A DNA stretch of 64,000 nt from Rhizobium sp. ASV20 (GCF_016429015.1 NZ_JAELTU010000008.1:19191-83190), one strand, 5' to 3'. Counted from the stretch's first letter, positions 1 through 9,396 are shown. Program-made: numbers and translations. Notes: generated by a model from the letters alone, not told the origin.

Positions 1-1
1 G

Positions 2-979
2 TTGCGGGCGATCCATCTGGAGATCGATCGGCGATCCGTGAATCCCTGCACAGGCGTAATGACGCTGGCGCGCGTCTGGCGCGTGCTTCGTGCTGAGAAA
101 CCCGATTTTCTGCATCAGGTTGCTCTCAAGCCGATCCTGATCGGCAGTCTTGCGGCAAGGTTGAGCGGCATTTCCCGGCTGGTCAACGCGGTTGTCGGTG
201 CCGGCTATATGTTTTCGTCCGATACCCTGACAGCTCGGCTGCTGCGCCCGCTGGTTAGGCTCGGCCTGAAATCGCTTCTCAATCCGCGCGGCAGCAAGGT
301 GGTCTTTGAAAACACCGACGACCTCGGGACTTTTGTTGAGAAGGGCTATGTCCGTGGTGAAGATGCGGTGCTGATCGCCGGCGCCGGCGTAAACCCGGAT
401 GCCTATCCGCAGGCGGATGTGTCGTCGTCACCACCTTTGGTCGTGCTTGTGGCGCGATTGCTGTCGGACAAGGGCATTGGCGAATTCGTCGAAGCGGCTC
501 AGAAGATCAGGCGCGCCGGGATCGCCGCAAGGTTCGCCGTGGTCGGCGACATGGATCCGGACAATCGTGCCTCGATCGATGCTGCTACCATCGAGAGATG
601 GCGAGGCGAGGGGGATGTCGAGTTTTGGGGGTTTCGCAGCGATGTGGCCGCGGTCCTCGAGCAGGCAGCCATTGCTTGTCTGCCGTCCTATCGCGAAGGG
701 CTTCCGAAATCCCTTCTGGAGGCGATGGCGGCGGGTCTGCCTTGTGTTTCCACGGATGTGCCGGGCTGTCGGCTCGCCGTCCAAGACGGCGACAACGGTC
801 TTCTCGTCCCCCCTCGCGATACGGAAGCACTGCGACGTGCGCTGGTAATCCTCATCGAGGATCCCGGCTTGCGCCGCCGGATGGGAACACGTGGCCGCGC
901 CCGCGTCGAAGCCGAGTTTTCCTCGCAACGAGTGATCCGGCAAACCTTGGATCTTTATCAACAGATGGACATTTATTGA
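2..979 (+). CDS. Glycosyltransferase family 4 (5' end outside window)
   Basis: The reading frame is open at the left edge, so the N-terminal acceptor-domain start is missing; the TTG at position 2 is unlikely to be the real start. The 325 visible residues show the second Rossmann half of a GT-B enzyme: a strand and glycine-rich turn near residues 145-155 (LVVLVARLLSDKGI), an EFWGF segment near 205, and the donor-binding E-x7-E region near 232-240 (YREGLPKSLLEAMAAG). This is the GT4 pattern of nucleotide-sugar-dependent retaining transferases. It lies just upstream of the O-antigen operon on the same strand and was probably part of it before the transposon inserted 35 bp past its stop. The sugar specificity cannot be read from sequence. 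Confidence 0.85.
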   Translation: MRAIHLEIDRRSVNPCTGVMTLARVWRVLRAEKPDFLHQVALKPILIGSLAARLSGISRLVNAVVGAGYMFSSDTLTARLLRPLVRLGLKSLLNPRGSKVVFENTDDLGTFVEKGYVRGEDAVLIAGAGVNPDAYPQADVSSSPPLVVLVARLLSDKGIGEFVEAAQKIRRAGIAARFAVVGDMDPDNRASIDAATIERWRGEGDVEFWGFRSDVAAVLEQAAIACLPSYREGLPKSLLEAMAAGLPCVSTDVPGCRLAVQDGDNGLLVPPRDTEALRRALVILIEDPGLRRRMGTRGRARVEAEFSSQRVIRQTLDLYQQMDIY

Positions 980-1008
980 AGATGCATACATGGCAGGGCA
1001 ACTTGCAA

Positions 1009-1013
1009 TATAT
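1009..1013. repeat. Target-site duplication, left copy (TATAT)
   Basis: TATAT directly abuts the outer end of the left inverted repeat and is repeated exactly at 5128-5132 outside the right inverted repeat. Five-base duplications are the hallmark of Tn3-family transposition. Confidence 0.85.
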
Positions 1014-1051
1014 GAGGTCCGAATAGCAACGGAACAGAAAACCTACATAAG
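1014..1051 (+). repeat. Left terminal inverted repeat of Tn3-family element
   Basis: A 38-bp repeat starting GAGGTCCGAATAGCAACGG and ending CCTACATAAG. It matches the reverse complement of 5090-5127 at 36 of 38 positions (differences at repeat positions 7 and 31). The layout resembles the 38-bp ends of Tn3. Confidence 0.9.
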
Positions 1052-1337
1052 CCATCGCTGGATGGCGGAAACCGTCCAATGCATGGCTTCGTCGTATCTC
1101 TTCACGTCCGCCGTAAAGCCACGTGCATGCCTAGGCCAATCAGTATTGTTTCACCCAGCCGTTGAACCAGTCTTTGCGCCCTGTTGGACCGCTTCAGCTT
1201 CCTTATGATAAGGCCCGCAAGTAAGACGCACATAATGTCCGCGAATGTGAATATGGCGTTCACGACGGTTCTGTGAATGGTGAGCTAGGCCCAGACAGGG
1301 AAGCTTGCGGAGCTATCAACGAACTGGGGAAGAAAGG

Positions 1338-1727
1338 TCATGAATAGATCGCAGTCTTGCAGCTCAAAGCCTCTGCAGTGACGCCTTCTGCGAGCGCCTT
1401 TCGCGCGGACTTTGTCGCTTTAGGAGATAACTCCTCGGTGCTTACCTCTTGCGCTCTAAACAAGCAGATACCAGGACAGATAAGGTAGAGCGCGCCCACA
1501 AGTTTAACGACAGTATAGGCCATCGGAATGGCATGGAAGAGTGCCGACAATCCCGTTGCTGCTACGATAATATTGTATATAAGCTCCGATATGGATGCCA
1601 AACACTGCCATTAATCCCGCCCGCCGGCCATCGTGCGGGCTGTCGCATAGAGCATAGCCGGGCCTGGAATGAAGGCGAACACCGATGCGGTGATTGTGAA
1701 TGCAAGCAGGACTTCGAAGGTTGGCAT
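1338..1727 (-). pseudogene. LysE/RhtB-family exporter, frameshifted remnant
   Basis: Reading the minus strand from the ATG at 1727 gives an N-terminus typical of LysE/RhtB amino-acid exporters (LLAFTITASVFAFIPGPAML), then a frame break within the GGRRAGLMAVFG segment near 1620, then family sequence in a second frame (ALFHAIPMAYTVVKLVGALY) followed by LFRA. No further homology follows; the C-terminal half of the roughly 205-residue family is missing. Functional members export amino acids or homoserine lactones across the inner membrane. It sits between the left repeat and the resolvase, where Tn3-family elements carry passenger genes. Confidence 0.8.
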
Positions 1728-1895
1728 CGGACATTTTTCTGATGAATAGGCTTTCGGCCAGGGCTCGGCAATGTGGCAGCTTCAGTCTAAACCACTCCAA
1801 CAAACCCCAGTTTGATGTGGCGCTGCGAACCTGATCACAAAAAGTCTGGAGAAGCAGCCAAATTTCATAAATACCCGTGCAGAAACCTGTAGCTG

Positions 1896-1920
1896 ATAAA
1901 CTTCCTCCATCTAAGTTTAT
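1896..1920. other. 8-bp dyad upstream of tnpR, possible res subsite
   Basis: ATAAACTT and AAGTTTAT form perfect 8-bp arms around a 9-bp spacer, 20 bp upstream of the resolvase start. Tn3-family res sites consist of such dyads next to tnpR; only one subsite is obvious here. Confidence 0.45.
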
Positions 1921-1939
1921 GTAAAGTAGGGAGCGCCCG

Positions 1940-2464
1940 GTGCTGACAGGCTATACGCGGGTTTCAACTAGCGAGCAGAATCTCGATCTCAAGCGGGACG
2001 GTCTTGAGCGGGCTGGTTGTGAGAAGATCTATGATCACGTGTGCTCGGGGCGCACCATCGGCCGATCCTTCCCGCATGTCGTCGGCGTGATGAACGATCT
2101 GCAACAACGCGGGGTCAGCCTTAAGGTGTTGACTGGCGATACGGACACGACCACGACGATTGGCACGCTTGTGTTCGTCACCTTGGCCGAATTTGAGTGC
2201 GATCTTATACATGAGCGGACGATGGTGGGACTTGCGGCGGCGCGCACCCGTGGCAGGGCCAGCGGGCGGCCGTGTGTAATGACCCGCAAGAAGTTGAAGG
2301 GAGCCATGGCGATGATGATCAACAGGGGCAACGCCGCTGCCGAATTCGACGTCTCCTTGTCTATCCTCTATGCCTATGTTGATGCGAAGAGCAAGCCATG
2401 CGCGCGAGCCAACGAACTGCTCGCCCGGCGTTCAACGAAGCGCGACGCCGCAGCCCAGGCCTGA
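1940..2464 (+). pseudogene. tnpR: Tn3-type serine resolvase with internal deletion
   Basis: A 174-residue open frame with a GTG start after AGGGAG. The N-terminus carries the serine-recombinase motif with catalytic serine near residue 9 (YTRVST), and the conserved block LAEFECDLIHERT followed by AARTRGRASGRP leads into a C-terminal helix-turn-helix. About 25-30 residues are missing after CSGR: the strand that normally reads VVWKLDR is gone and only GRS of DRLGRS remains (TIGRSFPHVV). The conserved Asp/Arg of that loop are therefore lost, and I expect the protein to be catalytically dead although the frame stays open. Its stop overlaps the start region of tnpA. Confidence 0.8.
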
Positions 2465-5085
2465 CGACTTTGCCGGTCGGTTTCCTGAGCGACAACCAAG
2501 TACGGGAGTATGGCCGCTTTCCGGCCGAACTGACACGGAGTCGCTTGGCCCGTATTTCCATCTTGACGACGCCGACCGTGCATCTGTTGCCTTGAATCGC
2601 GGCGATCACAATCGCCTGGGTGTTGCTGTCCAACTTGGCTCAGTGCCCATGTTCGGCGTGTTTCTGGAAAAGCCGGAAGAGTTTCCCGTTTCGGCCCAGA
2701 GCTGTATTGCTAGCCAGCTTTCCGTTGCCGAGCCAAGGGGACCGATCACAGAATATGCCCGCAGTGAGGCACGGTGGCGACATGCGCCGCGTATCCGGCA
2801 GCAATATGGCTATCGGACTTATACCGATCGTGGCGTCGTGTTTCGGCTCAGTTGCTTTTTGTATACCCTGTGCTGGACGGTGTTCGATCGACCTTCCGCT
2901 CTGTTCGAACGAGCCGTCGCATGGTTGCTGGAAGGCAAGGTGCTTCTGTCCGGCAAGTCTGTGCTGGAAAGAGCAGTGGCGAAAGTTCGCGTACGGGCAA
3001 CCAACCGGCTTCATCAATTGCTGATCGGATCGATAACGCCAGAACAGCGCATACGCCTCGACAGCCTGATCGTGGTTCCGGAGGGCAAGCGGCGAAGCCC
3101 GCTCGACCGACTGCGTGATGGCCCCCACATTCAAAGCGGCCGTGAGATTAGTCGTGCTCTCGGCCCACTTGAAGAAATCCGCATTATTGCCAGCGGACTG
3201 CAAACTATGGACGGCTTGCCACCCGGTAAGGTAACGGCGCTGGCGCGGTTTGTCAGCTCAGCGAGGGCTCAAGCCGTTTCGCGCCTGCCGGACGATCGGC
3301 GCGCTGCAACCTTGCCGGCCTTGCTCGCCGGCCTTGATCTCGGTGCAGCTCCGGCCGGTCGTCCTCTACTGGAAGCGATTGATTATCTTCGTGTCGTTCA
3401 GTCCGGTCGCAAGCGTGCCGGTCCACCGCTGACGGCGTTTACGCGGAAGATATGGCTCTTGCAGTTAAAGTCCACCGACGGCTCTGTTGATCTCGCGGTA
3501 TATAAACTCTGCGTTCTCGACGAGCTTCGCCGCGCCATTCGCTGACGTGACATCTCTCCCATACCTCTCTACGCTATGCTGATCTGCGCAAGAGTTTGCT
3601 CTCAGGTCCTGCATGGGACGCCGCCCGACCAACCGTCTACCGGATGGTCGGGGTGTCTACTGTCACAGATGAAGAGCTCCGGCTCTTATCGAACCGACTC
3701 GATCTGGCCTTCCGAGAAATCGGCGATCGTATCCCAATGAACCCGGCCGGCACGGTGGTCAACACGACGGAAGGTCCGGACCGGTCCCTCGAACGGCTGG
3801 AAAAGATCGAGGAGCTCGCAAGACTGATCGCGTCGCGTGCTGCGGTTAACGCCCAGCTGCCAAGGCTCGATCTATCGGAGCTGTTAATGGAGATGCATGC
3901 GAGAATCGCCTTCGCGAACCTTTTCACTCCGGTCGGTGAAGGCGGCTCGCGCGCGGAAAACATCGCGACCAGCATCTGCGCCGTACTTGTCGCCGAGGCG
4001 GCCAATATCCGCTTCGAGCCTCTGATCCGTCTCGATGTCCAGCCGTTTCGACGCTCTCGACTGAGCTGGGTCAAGCGGAATTTTCGACGGGCCGAGATGT
4101 TGATTGCTGCAAATGCTGCCCTCGTCGCTGCGCAGAACGCCATTCCGCTGGCGAGCAAAATGGGGCAGTGGTGATGTGGCATCTGCCGATGGATTGCGGT
4201 TTGTCGCCCCGATCCGCGCCATACATTCCGGCCCCAATTCTCGATATTTTGGGCAGGAGCGCGGTGTCTCCTGGTACAATGTCGCCTCCGATCAGTTCAC
4301 CGGCCTCAACGCCATGACTGTCCCCGGCACTCTATGTGACAGTCTCAACTTGTTCGCTATCGTGCTGGAGCAGGAAACTGAGCTTCAGTCGACCGAGATC
4401 ATGACTAATACAGCTGGATATACCGATACGATTTTCGGCATATTCTACCGGCTCGGCTACCAGTTCAGCCCTCGCATCGTCGATATCGGCGGCGCGAGGT
4501 TCTGGCGGACAGATGCCAAGTCCAACTACAGTCTCCTCGAGACATCGCCTCGAACAGGATCAACGGCTTGCCGGCTCGCTGAAGCTCAGCGTCGTCCACG
4601 CAGCGGGCCTCACGCGGACCCTTCAGGCCAACGAGCGTCCACCCCGTTTTTCCCGCGCCCTGCAGGAACTCGGCCGGCTCATCAAGACCCTATATCTACT
4701 GCGTTTTATCGACGATGAAAGCTACGGACGCCGTACCCACATTCAGCTCAATTGTGGCGAGGGTCGGCACCAATTCTCCCGCGTCACCTTTCATGGAAAG
4801 CGAGGCGGAATGCGCCCGCGTCATCGCGGTGGCTAGGAGAATCAGCTCGCGGCGCTCGGCCTTGTCGTGCTCTGGAATACGATCTACATGGATGCGGCGA
4901 TCGACCAGCTCGTGACAGAAGGCGATGAGGTCAGGCCGGAGGGTGTTGTGCACCTATTGCCGCTTGGCTTCTGACAGATCAACATGTTCGGGCGATGGGC
5001 TTTCACCCTCCCGGAATTCGCAGCTCGTGGCGAACTCAGGCCGCTGCGCGATCCGAAAGCCGCCGATCCGGACGACGAGCCCTGA
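2461..5085 (+). pseudogene. tnpA: Tn3-family transposase, multiply frameshifted
   Basis: A full-length-scale transposase (family about 970-1000 residues) can be followed through at least four frames. It opens with TTLPVGFLSDNQVREYGRF from a CTG at 2461 where an ATG would be expected. A frame break near 2553 leads into YFHLDDADR and the DUF4158 region to 3545. The middle part resumes at 3570-4174 (YADLRKSLLSGPAWDAARP), and the catalytic domain follows (ASADGLRFVAPIRAIHSGP, TNTAGYTDTIFG, GYQFSPR) to about 4510. The C-terminal part spans 4560-5085, including an in-frame stop before QINMFGR, and ends GELRPLRDPKAADPDDEP. It cannot make a working enzyme. Confidence 0.88.
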
Positions 5086-5089
5086 AATC

Positions 5090-5127
5090 CTTATGTCGGT
5101 TTTCTGTTCCGTTGCTATTCAGACCTC
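5090..5127 (-). repeat. Right terminal inverted repeat of Tn3-family element
   Basis: A 38-bp repeat whose minus strand begins GAGGTCTGAATAGCAACGG. It is 36/38 identical to 1014-1051 and begins 4 bp after the transposase stop, as usual for Tn3-like elements. Confidence 0.9.
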
Positions 5128-5132
5128 TATAT
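5128..5132. repeat. Target-site duplication, right copy (TATAT)
   Basis: Exact copy of 1009-1013, immediately outside the right inverted repeat. Confidence 0.85.
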
Positions 5133-5273
5133 AAGCTCTGTTGACCGAAAACGGGAGTTCCTATATCTCGGGGTTGAATCCATCGTCTTTCTAACCCATT
5201 CGCGATCCGCTTGTGTCATTAGAAATGAAACGGCGTTATCCGATCAATACTGCAGATTGCCACGGTAATAAAT

Positions 5274-6377
5274 ATGAAGAAAATTGCCCTTATCACAGGT
5301 GTTACCGGTCAGGATGGAGCGTATCTGGCAGAGTTTCTGCTGGAGAAAGACTACGAAGTTCATGGCCTGAAGAGAAGAACATCTCTTTTCAATACGAATC
5401 GTATTGATCATCTGTTTCAGGATCCGCATGTTTCTGATGGACGTTTCGTCCTTCACCACGGAGATATGACGGACTCATCGAGCCTCATCCATGTCATCCA
5501 GAAGGTGCAGCCGGACGAGATCTATAATCTCGCCGCGCAGAGCCATGTGGCAGTCAGCTTCGAGGAGCCCGAATACACGGCCAATTCCGATGCGCTTGGT
5601 GCATTGAGAATACTCGAGGCTATCCGCATTCTCGGACTGACCAAGAAGACGCGGTTCTATCAGGCAAGCACGTCGGAGCTTTACGGTCTCGTCCAGGAAG
5701 TTCCGCAGCGGGAAACGACGCCTTTCTATCCACGCAGCCCTTATGCGGTCGCCAAGCTTTACGCCTACTGGATCACTGTGAATTATCGCGAAGCCTACGG
5801 GATCTATGCCTGTAACGGCATCCTTTTCAACCATGAGAGCCCGAACCGCGGCGAGACTTTCGTGACTCGGAAAATCACGCGCGCCCTGGCTCGCATCAAG
5901 CTCGGCCTTCAGCAGAAGCTTTATCTCGGCAACATGGATGCCAAGCGCGACTGGGGCCATGCGCGCGATTATGTGGAAATGCAGTGGCTGATGCTTCAGC
6001 AGGAGACCGCTGAGGACTTCGTCATTGCCACCGGCGTGCAGTACAGCGTCCGCGACTTCGTGGATGCGGCTGCGAAGGAACTGGACATGCAGATCCGTTG
6101 GGAAGGCGAGGGCGTCGACGAAAAGGGCTATTGGGTCAATCCCGGCGATGTGGCCGCATCGGGCCCGATCGTTGAAGTCGATCCCCGCTATTTCCGTCCT
6201 ACCGAGGTGGAAATGCTTCTCGGCGACGCCACGAAGGCAAAGGCCAAGCTGGGCTGGGAGCCGCGGATTAAGTTTGCCGAATTGGTTGCCGAGATGGTGC
6301 GCGAAGACCTTATTTCCGCCCAGAAGGACGAGTTGGTGAAGCAGCATGGTTATGATGCTTTCGATCGCCGTGACTGA
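5274..6377 (+). CDS. gmd: GDP-mannose 4,6-dehydratase
   Basis: Converts GDP-D-mannose to GDP-4-keto-6-deoxy-D-mannose, the branch point for GDP-L-fucose, GDP-colitose, GDP-perosamine and related donors; cytoplasmic, NADP-dependent SDR. The N-terminal [15 protein letters not shown] is the dinucleotide motif, STSELYG carries the catalytic Ser/Thr-Glu pair and [10 protein letters not shown] the YxxxK motif. [15 protein letters not shown] is close to the diagnostic Gmd signature, with Asn where Arg is usual. At 367 residues it is normal in length. It is the first intact gene after the transposon and probably heads the operon running to 16348. I see no convincing promoter in the 141 bp after the right repeat. 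Confidence 0.96.
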   Translation: MKKIALITGVTGQDGAYLAEFLLEKDYEVHGLKRRTSLFNTNRIDHLFQDPHVSDGRFVLHHGDMTDSSSLIHVIQKVQPDEIYNLAAQSHVAVSFEEPEYTANSDALGALRILEAIRILGLTKKTRFYQASTSELYGLVQEVPQRETTPFYPRSPYAVAKLYAYWITVNYREAYGIYACNGILFNHESPNRGETFVTRKITRALARIKLGLQQKLYLGNMDAKRDWGHARDYVEMQWLMLQQETAEDFVIATGVQYSVRDFVDAAAKELDMQIRWEGEGVDEKGYWVNPGDVAASGPIVEVDPRYFRPTEVEMLLGDATKAKAKLGWEPRIKFAELVAEMVREDLISAQKDELVKQHGYDAFDRRD

Positions 6378-6417
6378 CACGGCTCATCTGTAAGCCATTC
6401 CAACATTGCGGAGTCGC

Positions 6418-7341
6418 ATGCGAATATTGATAACCGGTGGCCGCGGCATGGTCGGTCGAAACTTCATCGACCATGAGGGTGCGGCCGAACACGAGATACT
6501 TGCGCCGAGCAGCCGCGATCTCGATCTGCGGGATTTCGCTTCGGTCAGCACGTGGTTCGCAAAGCACTCGCCCGATGTCGTCGTGCATGCCGCAGGCCGC
6601 GTCGGCGGCATCCAGGCGAACATCAGCGAACCGGTTGCCTTTCTGATGGAAAACCTCGACATGGGCCGCAACGTCGTTATGGCGGCCCGCGAGGTAGGCG
6701 TCAAACGGCTGCTGAATCTCGGAAGTTCGTGCATGTACCCGCGCAACGCTCCAAACCCGCTGTCGGAAGACAAGGTTCTGACCGGCGAGCTTGAGCCGAC
6801 GAACGAAGGCTATGCGCTTGCGAAGATCCTTGTCGCGCGGTTGTGCGACTATATCGTCCGGGAGGATGCGAGCTTCCAGTACAAGACGTTGGTCCCCTGC
6901 AATCTCTATGGGCGGCACGACAAGTTCGATCCTAAGCATTCCCATCTGGTGCCTGCGATCATCCACAAGATCCATGAGGCGAAGAAGAGCGGCTCGAACG
7001 AGGTCGAAGTCTGGGGGACGGGGAACGTCCGGCGGGAATTCATGTATGCCGGTGATCTGGCCGACTGTATGTGGCGCGCGCTCAAACATTTCGACACGTT
7101 GCCGCCGTTGATGAATGTCGGCCTCGGCGCTGATCTTTCCATTCTCGACTACTACAACGCGGTTGCACGGGTAATCGGCTATTCTGGTGGTTTCGTGCAC
7201 GACCTGACCAAGCCCGAGGGCATGGCGCAGAAGCTCGTGAGCATAGACAGGCTTGAGGAGTGGGGCTGGCGCGCAACAACCACTCTCGACGAAGGTATTG
7301 CGCAGACTTACCAATTCTACACGCAAGGACTTCAAGCATGA
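6418..7341 (+). CDS. fcl: GDP-4-keto-6-deoxysugar 3,5-epimerase/4-reductase (Fcl or ColC type)
   Basis: A 307-residue SDR. The dinucleotide motif is GGRGMVG at the N-terminus; LGSSCMYP holds the catalytic serine and YALAK the Tyr/Lys pair. VPCNLYGRHDKFD and HSHLVPAIIHK are typical of GDP-L-fucose synthase. I chose the ATG at 6418, preceded by GCGGAG, over the upstream TTG at 6406. Fcl makes GDP-L-fucose from the Gmd product. ColC, a homologue, does the equivalent job on the 3-deoxy intermediate to make GDP-L-colitose. Because the next gene is ColD-like, I cannot decide which substrate is used, or whether both are. Its stop overlaps the next start (ATGA). Confidence 0.9.
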   Translation: MRILITGGRGMVGRNFIDHEGAAEHEILAPSSRDLDLRDFASVSTWFAKHSPDVVVHAAGRVGGIQANISEPVAFLMENLDMGRNVVMAAREVGVKRLLNLGSSCMYPRNAPNPLSEDKVLTGELEPTNEGYALAKILVARLCDYIVREDASFQYKTLVPCNLYGRHDKFDPKHSHLVPAIIHKIHEAKKSGSNEVEVWGTGNVRREFMYAGDLADCMWRALKHFDTLPPLMNVGLGADLSILDYYNAVARVIGYSGGFVHDLTKPEGMAQKLVSIDRLEEWGWRATTTLDEGIAQTYQFYTQGLQA

Positions 7342-8531
7342 GCAACGGCAGCTATTCCCTAGCCACATCCACCTGGGACGAAGCGGAATACCAGGCGATC
7401 CAGCGTGTCATAGAGTCCAACATGTTCACCATGGGGCCTTATGTACGGGAATTCGAGGAGAAGTTTGCGGCCTATACGGGTAGCCGCTATTGCGTGATGG
7501 TGAACTCCGGTTCTTCGGCAAACCTGCTGATGGTCGCTGCCCTGCGTTTCCGCAAGGAAAATGCCCTGCTGGCCGGCGAAGAGATCATCGTGCCTGCCGT
7601 CTCCTGGAGCACCACCTACCATCCGCTGCAGCAATATGGGCTCAAGCTCAAGTTCGTGGACGTTGATGGGGACACGCTTAATTACGACCTTCAGGCGCTT
7701 TCCGAGGCGGTCACCGACACGACGCGCGCCATCATGGTCGTCAATCTTCTGGGTAACCCGAACGATTTCGACGCGATCAACAAGATCGTCGGTGATCGAA
7801 ACATTATCGTCATCGAAGATAACTGCGAATCCCTCGGCGCGGAGCTCGGCGGTCGCCAGGCCGGCACCTTCGGGCTGATGGGCACCTACAGCTCGTTCTT
7901 CAGCCACCATATTTCCACAATGGAAGGTGGAATGGTGGTGACGGATGACGAGGAGCTCTATCACATCATGCTTTCCGTGCGTGCCCACGGCTGGACGCGT
8001 AACCTGCCGAAGAATAATCTCCTGACCGGAACGAAGAGCGACGACGCCTTCGTGGAATCGTTCAAGTTCGTTCTTCCCGGCTACAACCTGCGTCCGCTGG
8101 AAATGAGTGGCGCGATCGGCATCGAGCAGATGCGCAAGTTGCCGACCATGGTTTCCGAACGCCGGAAGAACGCCGAGAAGTTCCTGGAGCTGATGCGCGA
8201 TTACCCGCAGTTCCGCACGCAGAAGGAAATCGGCAAGAGCAGTTGGTTCGGATTCAGCCTGATCGTGGAAGCGGATGCTTCCTTCAAGCGCGCCGATGTC
8301 GTGCGTGTTTTCGATGCCCGTCGGATCGACGTGCGCCCTATCGTGGCCGGAAACTTTGCAAAGAACGAAGTGCTACGGTGGTTCGATTACGAAATTCATG
8401 GCGAGCTGAAGAATGCTTACGATCTCGACGTCAACGGCCTCTTCATCGGCAATCATCATTACGAACTCGGAGAACAGTTCGAAATTCTCCGTGCCGCGCT
8501 GAATGAACTCATCTGGCCGGCAAACAGATGA
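7338..8531 (+). CDS. colD: ColD-like GDP-4-keto-6-deoxy-D-mannose 3-dehydratase
   Basis: A 397-residue member of the DegT/DnrJ/EryC1/StrS PLP fold. Where aminotransferases of this family keep the Schiff-base lysine, this protein has histidine (SSFFSHHISTMEGG, His190/191). That replacement is known from ColD and the E1/RfbH dehydratases, which use PLP or PMP to remove the C3 hydroxyl. The long blocks VRAHGWTRNLP and FKFVLPGYNLRPLEMSG resemble ColD of E. coli O55 and Yersinia as I recall it. Partners gmd and fcl/colC lie directly upstream, which fits a GDP-colitose pathway. The ATG at 7338 overlaps the fcl stop, and its own stop overlaps wzm, so translation is probably coupled. Confidence 0.88.
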   Translation: MSNGSYSLATSTWDEAEYQAIQRVIESNMFTMGPYVREFEEKFAAYTGSRYCVMVNSGSSANLLMVAALRFRKENALLAGEEIIVPAVSWSTTYHPLQQYGLKLKFVDVDGDTLNYDLQALSEAVTDTTRAIMVVNLLGNPNDFDAINKIVGDRNIIVIEDNCESLGAELGGRQAGTFGLMGTYSSFFSHHISTMEGGMVVTDDEELYHIMLSVRAHGWTRNLPKNNLLTGTKSDDAFVESFKFVLPGYNLRPLEMSGAIGIEQMRKLPTMVSERRKNAEKFLELMRDYPQFRTQKEIGKSSWFGFSLIVEADASFKRADVVRVFDARRIDVRPIVAGNFAKNEVLRWFDYEIHGELKNAYDLDVNGLFIGNHHYELGEQFEILRAALNELIWPANR

Positions 8532-9394
8532 GCGCGGATGCTGACGATACAGCCGCTGTTGGCGAGCATGCTGCCGGGCCGGTAACCGTGATCACCTCCA
8601 CGCCTGACGGTCAGGGCTATTGGCGGGAGCTATGGGAAGGTCGCGAGCTGCTGGGCATGATGGTCTGGCGTGACATGGTCGTGCGCTACAAGCAGACTGC
8701 CATGGGCCTTAGCTGGGCGCTGGTGCGGCCGCTTGCCACGATGCTGGTCTTTTCGCTGGTGTTTGGCAAGATCGCTAAACTGCCTTCTAATGGTGCGCCC
8801 TATGCGCTGATGGTCTTTGCGGGCCTGCTACCGTGGCTGTTCTTTTCGGCTACCCTGTCGGACGGAAGCAACAGTGTCGTCGGCAATGCGAACCTCGTGT
8901 CGAAGGTCTATTTTCCACGCCTGATCATTCCGCTGGCCTCCGTTATGGTCGGGTTGGTGGATTTCGTCCTGGCGCTGCTGGTCTATCTGGTGATGTCGTT
9001 CGCCTATGGCATGCCACCGGGTCTGACAATCCTGTGCCTGCCGCTTTTCCTGCTGCAGCTGTGTCTACTCATCCTGGGCGCCAGCCTTTGGGTTGCGGCT
9101 ATGAGCGTCTGGTATCGCGATTACCGTCATCTGCTGCCAGTCGTCCTTCAGCTCGGCGTCTATCTTTCGCCAGTCGGCTTTGCGAGCAGCGTGGTGCCCG
9201 AGCAATGGCGCATGTTGTACGCTCTCAATCCGATGGTCGGAATCATCGGCGGCTTCCGCTGGAGCCTGCTCGGTGAAACGCAGGACCTGCGATTGGTCGA
9301 GGTAATCCTGTCCCTGCTCGTGACCCTTGTTATGCTGTGGACCGGGCTGCGCTTCTTCCGTCGCAGCGAGCACCACTTTTCGGATGCGATCTGA
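8528..9394 (+). CDS. wzm: O-antigen ABC transporter permease (Wzm type)
   Basis: A 288-residue inner-membrane protein of the ABC-2 type. A cytoplasmic N-terminal region with the interface helix ELLGMMVWRDMVVRYKQT is followed by about six hydrophobic segments from residue 60 onward (for example LATMLVFSLVFGKI and MVGLVDFVLALLVYLVM) and a C-terminal FFRRSEHHFSDAI. It should form the channel that exports undecaprenyl-linked polysaccharide with the ATPase encoded next. It overlaps the ColD-like gene by 4 bp, and the wzt start lies 2 bp after its stop. Confidence 0.93.
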   Translation: MSADADDTAAVGEHAAGPVTVITSTPDGQGYWRELWEGRELLGMMVWRDMVVRYKQTAMGLSWALVRPLATMLVFSLVFGKIAKLPSNGAPYALMVFAGLLPWLFFSATLSDGSNSVVGNANLVSKVYFPRLIIPLASVMVGLVDFVLALLVYLVMSFAYGMPPGLTILCLPLFLLQLCLLILGASLWVAAMSVWYRDYRHLLPVVLQLGVYLSPVGFASSVVPEQWRMLYALNPMVGIIGGFRWSLLGETQDLRLVEVILSLLVTLVMLWTGLRFFRRSEHHFSDAI

Positions 9395-9396
9395 TC

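Larger units (their letters stand above)
1014..5127 (+). mobile_element. Decayed Tn3-family transposon with intact ends
   Basis: This is a 4.1-kb element bounded by two 38-bp inverted repeats that differ at only two positions, flanked by 5-bp TATAT duplications. Inside, in order, are a broken LysE exporter on the minus strand, a dyad that could be a res subsite, a resolvase with an internal deletion and a frameshifted transposase whose stop lies 4 bp before the right repeat. Repeat length, outer G-rich end, inner GGAAC and AAAAC blocks and duplication length all match Tn3 itself. The transposase is clearly non-functional, so the copy could only move with help in trans. It interrupts the gap between the GT4 gene and gmd. 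Confidence 0.92.

Noticed and set aside
7338..8531. Perosamine synthetase (GDP-4-keto-6-deoxymannose 4-aminotransferase)
   Set aside because: The fold and neighbourhood fit, but the lysine needed for transamination is replaced by histidine and the sequence resembles ColD.
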